From NCBI GenBank assembly GCA_021823875.1, contig JAKAMD010000053.1:1-13217 (forward strand): a stretch of 13,217 nucleotides of DNA, given 5' to 3'. This document shows, one piece after another, positions 6,248-12,565 of this stretch; position 1 is the first letter of the stretch; the number at the start of each line of letters is the position of its first letter. Below the pieces are notes generated by a model. The model searched no databases, was not told where the DNA came from, and saw nothing but the letters and a program-made list of their open reading frames with translations. Source of the stretch: Pseudomonadota bacterium. GTDB taxonomy: Bacteria > Pseudomonadota > Alphaproteobacteria > Rhizobiales > Xanthobacteraceae. Both the position numbers and the translations under genes were made by a program.

Positions 6248-6887
6248 CGGCGTTCCGCGGCGACAGCCGGTCAAACAGCACGGTGGTGATCCAGCCGGTG
6301 GTGACGCCGACGAAGGCGCCGGCGATTACGTCGCTGAGGAAATGGAAATTGGCACCGATGAGGCCGACCGCCACCGCCAGCCCGGCCAACAGATAAAGCG
6401 ACTTCAGACGCGGATAGCAGATCCAGAGCACCGACAGCACGGCGCAGGTCGCGGCCATATGGCCGGAGGGAAAGGATTCGTAGCCGCCACCGCCGTGAAA
6501 CCAATGGAAGCCGTAGACGCCGTCGCGGATGAAGGACGGATTATTGTTGATCCAGGTTTCCGGCCAGGTGCGTCCGAATACCAGTTTGAGCTGGTTTTTG
6601 AACGCCTGCACCATGGTCACGCTCAGGCTGCACAGCACCATGGTCGCCGGGAGCGGCGCCAAGGCGCGGCCGGCCAGCCCCCATAGGCCGAGCACGACAA
6701 AGACAATCACCGCCGCCGGGATCAGCGGATCGGGAATATGGGTGAGCGGTTCAACCGCCGAGCGCGCTTGATGCGGCAGTTCCTGATGGACGAACAGTGC
6801 GATCGGACGGTCGAGCCATTGGTAAGCGATCACCACGGCGAGGGTGACCAGAAGCAGAGCCGTCAGCCAGCGTTGCAAAGGTTTCAT
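6237..6887 (-). CDS. PAP2-family membrane phosphatase
   Basis: 216-aa integral membrane protein with an N-terminal helix (about 8-22) and several more helices, of the PAP2 / lipid phosphate phosphatase family. Motif 2 is PSGH (residues 140-143) and motif 3 has His182-x3-Asp186 in FHFLSD, giving the usual catalytic histidines. Motif 1 is KLVFGRTWP (Lys101 to Pro109), so the second basic residue of the KX6RP consensus is Trp108; an Arg is present two residues earlier (Arg106). Such enzymes dephosphorylate phosphatidate, phosphatidylglycerol phosphate or undecaprenyl pyrophosphate on the outer face of the inner membrane. Which lipid is used here cannot be told. The gene is transcribed alone, convergent with the thioesterase and divergent from the hyf-like operon. 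The ribosome site is weak. Confidence 0.88.
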   Translation of the reverse strand: MKPLQRWLTALLLVTLAVVIAYQWLDRPIALFVHQELPHQARSAVEPLTHIPDPLIPAAVIVFVVLGLWGLAGRALAPLPATMVLCSLSVTMVQAFKNQLKLVFGRTWPETWINNNPSFIRDGVYGFHWFHGGGGYESFPSGHMAATCAVLSVLWICYPRLKSLYLLAGLAVAVGLIGANFHFLSDVIAGAFVGVTTGWITTVLFDRLSPRNAGRR

Positions 6888-7075
6888 GAGGTCGGCCTAG
6901 AGGACGCGGGTCGCGGTGCTTTTGGGCACGCAATTCGGGCCCCGACAAGACCGGCCGCGCCGACTGGTGGTTATCCCATGGCAGTGTTTGAAGATTTTTC
7001 GCTTGACCCGCTGCAACGCCAGCGACCTTGCCAACCGGCCTATGGCATAGTACTCAGGCATCAATAAGAAGCCCT

Positions 7076-7100
7076 CAGATATCTATTCTGATGTTCCAGA
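7076..7100. promoter_or_regulatory. Alternating CAGA/TCTG half-sites before the XRE gene, candidate operator
   Basis: CAGA (7076-7079), TCTG (7087-7090) and CAGA (7097-7100) form two inverted pairs spaced by about one helical turn, and AGATATCT (7077-7084) is itself a perfect 8-bp palindrome. The cluster ends 1 bp before the start codon of the XRE regulator, where such proteins often repress their own operon. A weak upstream promoter could be TTGCCA (7028) with TACTCA (7051) at 17-bp spacing. The symmetry is seen, the binding is inferred. The rest of the 214-bp gap 6888-7101 shows nothing I can name. Confidence 0.3.
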
Positions 7101-7101
7101 C

Positions 7102-7362
7102 ATGATCACTGCGGCGCAAATGCGGGCCGCCCGCGCCCTGCTCGGCATCGACCAGCGCGAACTGGCGCAACGCGCGGGGCTGTCGCTGCCGACCATCCAG
7201 CGCATGGAAGCGAGCGACGGCGTGGTGCGCGGCAATGTCGATTCGCTGATGAAGCTGGTCGACGCGCTCGCCGCCAACGGCATCGAGCTGATCGGCGATG
7301 GCGCCGCCTCCAACAGCGGAGGCCGCGGGGTGCGGCTCAAGACCGAGGGCGGTCGCCTATGA
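7102..7362 (+). CDS. Small XRE/Cro-CI-type helix-turn-helix regulator leading the hyf-like operon
   Basis: 86-aa protein made almost entirely of one HTH domain: MRAARALLGIDQRELAQ (about residues 7-23) then AGLSLPTIQRMEAS (about 25-38), with a short tail ending in a Gly-rich stretch and RGVRLK. The recognition helix is around SLPTIQRMEAS. This is a common alphaproteobacterial single-domain repressor type. Its TGA overlaps the ATG of hyfB as ATGA, so it is the first gene of the operon and translationally coupled to it. Autoregulation of the whole cluster is likely. No sensor domain is visible, so the signal may be a partner protein or simple feedback. E. coli hyf is instead driven by the sigma-54 activator HyfR. 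Confidence 0.9.
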   Translation: MITAAQMRAARALLGIDQRELAQRAGLSLPTIQRMEASDGVVRGNVDSLMKLVDALAANGIELIGDGAASNSGGRGVRLKTEGGRL

Positions 7363-9368
7363 TCATCGAAGCGCTGTATGGCGTCGCCGTCCTGCTGGTG
7401 CTGGCACCGGTGGCGGTCGCGCTCGGTGCGACGTCGCGTGCGACGCCGATCGTCTACGGCGTCACCCTCGTCGTAACTTTGATGCTGGGGGTGATCGGCG
7501 TGGCGAGCCTCTACGGCGAAACCGGCCACGCCACCAGCGTAACGCTGCCGCTCGGCCTGCCCTGGCTGGGCGCACACTTACGCATCGATGCTCTCAGCGC
7601 CTTCTTCCTGGTGGTAGTCAATCTCGGTGGCGCCACCGCCAGCCTCTACGCGCTCGGGTACGGCCGGCACGAGGAAACGCCGGGCCGCGTGCTGCCGTTC
7701 TATCCCGCCTATCTCGCCGCCATGAACCTGGTGGTCCTCGCCAACGACGCCTTCTCTTTCCTGGTGGCGTGGGAGTTCATGTCGCTAACCTCCTGGGCGC
7801 TGGTGATCGCGCATCACCGCGACCAGGAAAACATGCGCGCCGGCTATGTCTACCTGTTGATGGCGAGCTTCGGCACGCTGACACTGCTGCTCGCCTTCGG
7901 GCTGCTGGCCGGTGCCGGCGGTAATTACGCCTTCGACGCCATACGCGCGGCGCACCCGTCGGCCGCGCTCGCCGCGCTGGTGCTGATCCTGGCGCTGATC
8001 GGCGCCGGCTCGAAGGCGGGCGTGGTGCCCCTGCACGCTTGGCTGCCGCTGGCCCATCCGGCCGCGCCCAGCCAAGTCTCCGCGCTGATGAGCGGCGTGA
8101 TGACCAAGGTCGCGGTCTATGGCTTCGTGCGGATCGTGTTCGACCTGCTTGGCGCACCGCAATGGTGGTGGAGCATGCTGGTGCTCGCGATCGGCGGCAT
8201 CACTGCGGCCATGGGCGTGCTCTACGCGCTGATGCAGCACGATCTGAAACGGCTGCTCGCCTATCACACAGTGGAAAACATCGGCATCATCTTCATCGGC
8301 CTCGGTCTCGCGCTCGCCTTTAAGGCGGAAGGATTGGAATGGGCCGCCGCGCTGGCGCTCACCGCGGCACTGTTCCACGTGTTCAATCACTCGGTGTTCA
8401 AGAGCCTGTTGTTCTTCGGCGCCGGCAGTGTGCTGAGTTCAACCGGCGAGCGCGACATGGAGCATCTCGGCGGGCTGATCCACCGCATGCCGCAGACCGC
8501 CTTCGTATTCCTGGTCGGCTGCGTGGCGATCTCGGCACTGCCGCCGCTCAACGGCTTCGTCTCCGAATGGCTGACCTTCCAGGCCATCCTGCTCAGCCCG
8601 CAATTGTCGTCTTGGGGCCTGAAATTGCTGGTGCCGGCAGTCGGCGCGCTCTTGGCGCTGTCGGCGGCGCTGGCCGCCGCGTGTTTCGTGAAAGCCTTCG
8701 GCGTCACCTTCCTCGGCCGCCCGCGAACGGAAGCCGCCGCCAAAGCGGAAGAGACCGACAGTAATTCGCTTGCCGCCATGGTCTTCCTGGCGGCGCTCTG
8801 CCTCGTCGCCGGCGTGCTGCCCGGCATCTTCCTCGACGCGCTGGCGCCGGTGTCGCATGCGCTGATCGGCGCCCGCATGCCGCACCAGGCCGGGCTGCAA
8901 TGGCTGACCATCGTACCGATCGCGGAAAGCCGCAGCTCCTATAATGGACTGTTGGTGTTCCTGTTCGTGGTGATGTCGGGTACGCTGGCGGCCTCCGCTA
9001 TCCACCGACTCGCCTCCGACAAATTGCGGCGCGGGCCGGCCTGGGACTGCGGCTATCCCGATCCTAGCCCAGCCACGCAATACACCGCGTCAAGCTTCGC
9101 ACAGCCTATCCGCCGCGTGTACGGCACGCTGGTGTTCCGCGCGCGCGAGATCGGCGAGATGCCGCCGCCCGGCGCCATGACGCCGGCGAAGCTGCATGTG
9201 GATATCCGCGATCTGATTTGGGACGCCGCCTACGCGCCGATTGCCAACCTGATTGCGGTCGCGACTGAAAAGTTGAACGTGCTGCAATTTCTCACCATCC
9301 GCCGCTATCTCACGCTGGTGTTCGCTGCGCTGGTGCTGCTGCTTCTGGTGCTGGCGATATGGCAATGA
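7359..9368 (+). CDS. hyfB: HyfB-like proton-pumping antiporter subunit (NuoL/MrpA family)
   Basis: 669 aa, close to E. coli HyfB (about 672), with about 14 or more membrane helices and a C-terminal extension. It has the conserved pumping residues of the antiporter-like subunits: Glu139 in FLVAWEFMSLTSW (TM5 Glu), Lys219 in GAGSKAGVVPLHAWLP (TM7 Lys), His344 and Lys348 in FNHSVFKSLLFF, and Glu in PPLNGFVSEWLTF. The HDLKRLLAYHTVENIG signature is also typical. It should translocate H+ (or Na+) in the membrane arm of a complex I/Hyf-like enzyme. Start is by ATGA overlap with the regulator, and the stop overlaps hyfC. NuoL and MrpA are alternative labels, but co-occurrence with HyfC/E/F/G favours HyfB. 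Confidence 0.93.
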   Translation: MIIEALYGVAVLLVLAPVAVALGATSRATPIVYGVTLVVTLMLGVIGVASLYGETGHATSVTLPLGLPWLGAHLRIDALSAFFLVVVNLGGATASLYALGYGRHEETPGRVLPFYPAYLAAMNLVVLANDAFSFLVAWEFMSLTSWALVIAHHRDQENMRAGYVYLLMASFGTLTLLLAFGLLAGAGGNYAFDAIRAAHPSAALAALVLILALIGAGSKAGVVPLHAWLPLAHPAAPSQVSALMSGVMTKVAVYGFVRIVFDLLGAPQWWWSMLVLAIGGITAAMGVLYALMQHDLKRLLAYHTVENIGIIFIGLGLALAFKAEGLEWAAALALTAALFHVFNHSVFKSLLFFGAGSVLSSTGERDMEHLGGLIHRMPQTAFVFLVGCVAISALPPLNGFVSEWLTFQAILLSPQLSSWGLKLLVPAVGALLALSAALAAACFVKAFGVTFLGRPRTEAAAKAEETDSNSLAAMVFLAALCLVAGVLPGIFLDALAPVSHALIGARMPHQAGLQWLTIVPIAESRSSYNGLLVFLFVVMSGTLAASAIHRLASDKLRRGPAWDCGYPDPSPATQYTASSFAQPIRRVYGTLVFRAREIGEMPPPGAMTPAKLHVDIRDLIWDAAYAPIANLIAVATEKLNVLQFLTIRRYLTLVFAALVLLLLVLAIWQ

Positions 9369-10315
9369 TCCGCGATTTCGCTCTGCAATGTACCGAGATG
9401 CTGCTGGTGCTGCTGCTCAGCCCGCTGCTCACCGGCTTCGTGCGCAAGGTGAAGGCGCGGCTCTTGCGCCGGCAGGGGCCGCCGCTGCTGCAGCCCTATC
9501 GCGATCTGGTGCGGCTGATGCGCAAGGAGGTGGTGCTGGCGGAAAGCGCCTCCTGGCTGTTCCGCGTTATTCCCTACATCGTGTTCGCCGGCACTTGGGT
9601 GGCCGCCGCGCTGGTGCCGACATTCCGCACAGGCCTCATGTTCTCCTGGTCGGCCGATCTGATCGCCATCATTGCGTTGCTCGGCAGCGCGCGCTTTTTC
9701 CTGGCGCTGGCCGGACTCGATGTCGGTACCGCCTTCGGCGGCATCGGGTCGAGCCGCGAGGTGATGATCGCGTCACTCGCCGAACCCGCCATGCTGATGA
9801 TCGTGTTCACCCTGGCGTTGATCGCGGGCTCCACGCAGCTCTCGACCATGGCCGCTTTCATGGCCTCCTCGGTGGTAGGCCTGCGCGTGTCGCTGGCGCT
9901 TGGATTATTGGCGTTGATCATGGTGGCGATCGCCGAGAACGCGCGCATTCCCGTCGACAATCCGGCCACCCATCTCGAACTGACCATGGTGCACGAGGCC
10001 ATGGTGTTGGAATATTCCGGCCGTCATCTGGCGCTGATCGACCTCGCCTCCGAGCTGAAGCTGCTGCTCTACGTCTCGCTAATCGGCTGCCTGTTCACGC
10101 CCTGGGGAATCTCCGGCCCGGTGGAGACGCCGCAGGCCCTGATCATCGGCGTCATCGCGTATGGCGCCAAGCTCGCGGTTGGCGGTTTCCTGCTGGCCGT
10201 GTTCGAGACCGCCATCGCCAAGATGCGGGTGTTCCGGGTGCCGGAATTTCTCGGCGCCGCGCTGATGCTCGGCCTGCTCGCCACGCTGCTGATGTTCGTC
10301 TCAAGGAGCTTGTAA
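9365..10315 (+). CDS. hyfC: HyfC-like membrane anchor subunit (NuoH/HycD family)
   Basis: 316-aa (318 if started at ATG 9359) membrane protein with about 8 helices, matching HyfC/HycD and NuoH, which join the peripheral redox arm to the proton-pumping arm near the quinone site. Visible features: an N-terminal loop RRQGPPLLQPYRDLVRLMRK, then ARFFLALAGLDVGTAFGGIG with the SSREVM segment. The acidic-loop region follows at about residues 190-220: ENARIPVDNPATHLELTMVH then EAMVLEYSG, equal to the E..R.PFD...E.EL...E region of NuoH. The ATG at 9365 forms ATGA with the hyfB stop, the pattern used elsewhere in this operon; ATG 9359 is a two-codon alternative. Its stop forms TAATG with a small ORF. 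The family call is firm. Confidence 0.92.
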   Translation: MIRDFALQCTEMLLVLLLSPLLTGFVRKVKARLLRRQGPPLLQPYRDLVRLMRKEVVLAESASWLFRVIPYIVFAGTWVAAALVPTFRTGLMFSWSADLIAIIALLGSARFFLALAGLDVGTAFGGIGSSREVMIASLAEPAMLMIVFTLALIAGSTQLSTMAAFMASSVVGLRVSLALGLLALIMVAIAENARIPVDNPATHLELTMVHEAMVLEYSGRHLALIDLASELKLLLYVSLIGCLFTPWGISGPVETPQALIIGVIAYGAKLAVGGFLLAVFETAIAKMRVFRVPEFLGAALMLGLLATLLMFVSRSL

Positions 10316-10461
10316 TGCTGCGTGCCCACATACACGACGTCATTCCGGGACGCGAGCGCCCGCGAGCGAACCCGGAATCCACAATCCGCAGCACTGTGGC
10401 GTATGGATTCAGAGTTCCGGCCTTCGGCCGGCCCCGGAATGACGAAGAGGGACGGCGCTGA
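10315..10461 (+). CDS. 48-codon ORF bridging hyfC and hyfE, mostly repeat-derived
   Basis: ATG 10315 shares its A with the hyfC stop (TAATG) and lies 6 nt after AAGGAG (10303-10308), the best Shine-Dalgarno sequence I saw in this operon. The frame stays open through the whole palindromic repeat and ends at TGA 10459-10461, whose last A is the first base of the hyfE ATG (TGATG). The product is 48 residues, rich in Arg/Pro, with HDVIPGRERPRANPES typical of translated Bradyrhizobium-type repeats, so it has no expected fold. It may serve as a coupling leader that carries ribosomes from hyfC to hyfE across the insertion. Real translation is plausible; a functional peptide is doubtful. Confidence 0.4.
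   Translation: MLRAHIHDVIPGRERPRANPESTIRSTVAYGFRVPAFGRPRNDEEGRR
10338..10444. repeat. Bradyrhizobium-type intergenic palindromic repeat (MITE/REP-like)
   Basis: The ends are a perfect 12-bp inverted repeat: CGTCATTCCGGG (10338-10349) and CCCGGAATGACG (10433-10444). Inside lie a second pair, GAATCCA (10375-10381) with TGGATTC (10404-10410), and a self-contained hairpin CCGGCC-TTC-GGCCGG (10417-10431). The whole 107-bp unit can fold into a branched structure. The end sequences and the inner CCGGAATCC match, as I recall, a family scattered in many copies between genes of Bradyrhizobium, Rhodopseudomonas and relatives. It lies in the only large gap of the hyf-like operon. I do not see a flanking target duplication that I would trust. 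Confidence 0.85.
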
Positions 10462-11123
10462 TGGGCACCCTCACTTTCGACGTAGCCCATCTGCTCGCCG
10501 GCTCGTTGGTGCTGGTGAGCGTCATGATGCTCTACCAGGACCGGCTCTACGCACTGCTCAACGTCTATGCGCTGCACGCGCTAGTGCTGGCGGCTTCGGT
10601 CGCCTGGCAGGCCTTCGTGCAGGATGCGCCGCACCTCTACGTCACCGCCGCCATCGCCCTCATCTTCAAGGCCGTGATCATCCCGGTGGCGCTGCACCGG
10701 ATCATCGTCAGGCTCGGCATCCACCGCCAGATCGAGAACGTGGTCGGCGTCGGCCCGACCATGCTGCTCGGCATGGGGCTGGTGGCGCTCTCCATGGTGG
10801 TCATGCTGCGGGTGACGACGGAAGCCGACCCGCTGGCGCGCGAGGATCTCGCCTTCGCTTTGTCGGTGGTGCTGCTCGGCCTGTTGATGATGGTGACGCG
10901 GCGCAACGCGGTCAGCCAGGTGGTCGGCTTCATGTCGCTGGAGAACGGGTTGGTACTGGCGGCGACTGGCGCCAAGGGCATGCCGCTGGTGGTGGAGATT
11001 TCCGTGGCCTTCTCGGTGCTGATCGCCTTCATCGTGATCGGCATCTTCCTATTTCGCATCCGCGAGCGCTTCGATACCGTCGACGTGCAGGCGCTCGACC
11101 GTTTCCGGGGAGAGCGCGGATGA
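10461..11123 (+). CDS. hyfE: HyfE-like membrane subunit (NuoK-related)
   Basis: 220-aa membrane protein, near E. coli HyfE (about 216), with about 6-7 helices. The second half has TRRNAVSQVVGFMSLENGLVL, holding the buried Glu of the NuoK/MrpC-type proton path (SLENG), and ends in a charged tail after FLFRIRERFDTVDV. It contributes to the proton channel of the membrane arm. The start overlaps the TGA of the 48-codon ORF (TGATG), with GAGGGA about 8 nt upstream, just after the repeat ends. Its own stop overlaps hyfF as ATGA. Identification is strong from sequence and gene order. Confidence 0.9.
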   Translation: MGTLTFDVAHLLAGSLVLVSVMMLYQDRLYALLNVYALHALVLAASVAWQAFVQDAPHLYVTAAIALIFKAVIIPVALHRIIVRLGIHRQIENVVGVGPTMLLGMGLVALSMVVMLRVTTEADPLAREDLAFALSVVLLGLLMMVTRRNAVSQVVGFMSLENGLVLAATGAKGMPLVVEISVAFSVLIAFIVIGIFLFRIRERFDTVDVQALDRFRGERG

Positions 11124-12559
11124 CGTTCGACGCGCTCATCGGCGTGTTGCTGATCCCTGCCGTTTCGGCGGCGCTGCTCGCCGTACTGCCCGGCTACAAG
11201 CTGACCGCGCGGCTCAACGTGCTAGCGGCCTTGCTGACCTTCACCACCGCGGTGTCGCTGTTCGCGGTCGAGCCCCGCTCCGGCTCCTATCTGCTGGTCG
11301 ACGACCTCAACAAGGTGTTCATCGTGCTGACCACCTTCGTCGGCCTTACCACCGCGGTGTTCAGCGCGAGCTACATCGGCCACGAGATCGAGATCGGCCG
11401 GCTGACGCCGCGTTCCGTACGCTTCTATCACGCCATGTACCAGACGCTGATGTTTGCGATGAATCTGGCGCTCATCGCCAACAATATCGGCCTGATGTGG
11501 GTGGCGATCGAGCTCGCCACCCTCACCACCGTGCTCATGGTCGGCATCTACCGCACGCATGAGGCGCTGGAAGCGGCCTGGAAATATTTCATCCTCGGCA
11601 GCGTCGGTATCGCGCTAGCGCTGTTCGGCACCATCTTGGTCTATATGGCGGCGCGCCCGGTGATCGGCGAAGGCCTTTACGCCATGGTGTGGACGGTGCT
11701 GATCACCAAGGCGGCACGCTTCGACCCGGCGCTCTTAAACGTCGCCTTCGTGTTCCTGCTGCTCGGCTACGGCACCAAGGTCGGCCTCGCCCCCTTGCAC
11801 GCCTGGCTGCCGGATGCGCATGCCGAGGGTCCGACCCCGATTTCGGCCGTGCTGTCCGGCCTGCTGCTCAACGTCGCGCTCTACGCACTGCTGCGTTTCA
11901 AGATGCTGCTGGCGCTGAACCCCGGCGCCATCGCGCCCGGGCCGCTGATGGTGACGCTCGGGCTGATCTCCTGCCTTTTCGCCGCCTTCATGCTGTACCG
12001 GCGGCGCGACATCAAACGCCTGTTCGCCTACTCCTCGATCGAGCACATGGGCATCATCGTGTTCGCCTTCGGCATGGGCGGACCGCTCGCCAATTTCGCC
12101 GGCCTCTTGCATATGACCATGCATTCGCTGACCAAGTCGGCGATCTTCTTCGCGGTCGGGCATATCTCGCAGGTGAAGGGCACGCAGAAGATCGCCGACA
12201 TAGGCGGGCTGACGGTCACCCATCCGGTGCTCGGCTGGGGCCTGGTGCTGGGCGTGGTGGCGATTGCCGGCCTGCCGCCGCTCGGCATCTTCATGAGCGA
12301 GTTCCTGGTGGTGTCGTCGACCTTCGCGCGCGAGCCATGGCTCGCGATCGTGCTGGTGCTCGCCATCCTGGTCGCGCTCGGCGGCCTGTTCCTGCGGCTC
12401 AATACCGTTGCCTTCGGCGAGCCGCGCGGACCGGCGGCGCCGGCGGAAGCGTCCTACGTGCCGATGTTCGCGCATCTCGCGCTGGTGTTCATGGCCGGCA
12501 TCTATATGCCGCCGGCCCTGGTCGCCGGCTTCGAAAATGTCGCTCGCTTGTTGGGTTAG
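11120..12559 (+). CDS. hyfF: HyfF-like proton-pumping antiporter subunit (NuoN/NuoM-related)
   Basis: 479 aa (E. coli HyfF about 526) with about 14 helices. It has the antiporter-subunit residues: Glu131 in WVAIELATLTTV, Lys220 in GYGTKVGLAPLHAWLPDAHA, His335 and Lys339 in MHSLTKSAIFF, and Glu394 in LGIFMSEFL; DIKRLFAYSSIEHMGI is the central signature. It should be the second ion-translocating unit of the complex beside HyfB. The same frame is open upstream to 10322, but that part is the shadow of hyfE and the repeat. ATG 11120 overlaps the hyfE stop as ATGA and begins with a normal first helix. hyfG follows after a 6-bp gap. Confidence 0.92.
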   Translation: MTFDALIGVLLIPAVSAALLAVLPGYKLTARLNVLAALLTFTTAVSLFAVEPRSGSYLLVDDLNKVFIVLTTFVGLTTAVFSASYIGHEIEIGRLTPRSVRFYHAMYQTLMFAMNLALIANNIGLMWVAIELATLTTVLMVGIYRTHEALEAAWKYFILGSVGIALALFGTILVYMAARPVIGEGLYAMVWTVLITKAARFDPALLNVAFVFLLLGYGTKVGLAPLHAWLPDAHAEGPTPISAVLSGLLLNVALYALLRFKMLLALNPGAIAPGPLMVTLGLISCLFAAFMLYRRRDIKRLFAYSSIEHMGIIVFAFGMGGPLANFAGLLHMTMHSLTKSAIFFAVGHISQVKGTQKIADIGGLTVTHPVLGWGLVLGVVAIAGLPPLGIFMSEFLVVSSTFAREPWLAIVLVLAILVALGGLFLRLNTVAFGEPRGPAAPAEASYVPMFAHLALVFMAGIYMPPALVAGFENVARLLG

Positions 12560-12565
12560 CCGGCC

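Noticed and set aside
5116..6274. Long overlapping frames on both strands across the MFS and thioesterase genes
   Set aside because: They are low-complexity Arg/His/Gly shadows. The MFS and FlK-like frames have clear family motifs.
6978..7067. 29-codon frame (MAVFEDFSLDPL...) upstream of the XRE gene
   Set aside because: Too short, no Shine-Dalgarno sequence, and it lies over the likely promoter region of the regulator.
10338..10444. CRISPR repeat or tRNA-like structure
   Set aside because: A single unit with nested inverted repeats and no spacers, anticodon arm or T-loop signature. It fits a dispersed palindromic repeat.
10322..11119. Very long plus-strand frame (745 codons) joining the repeat, the hyfE region and hyfF
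   Set aside because: Only the part from 11120 has homology (HyfF). The upstream part is Arg/Ala/Gly-rich, antiphase to hyfE and typical of high-GC shadow frames.
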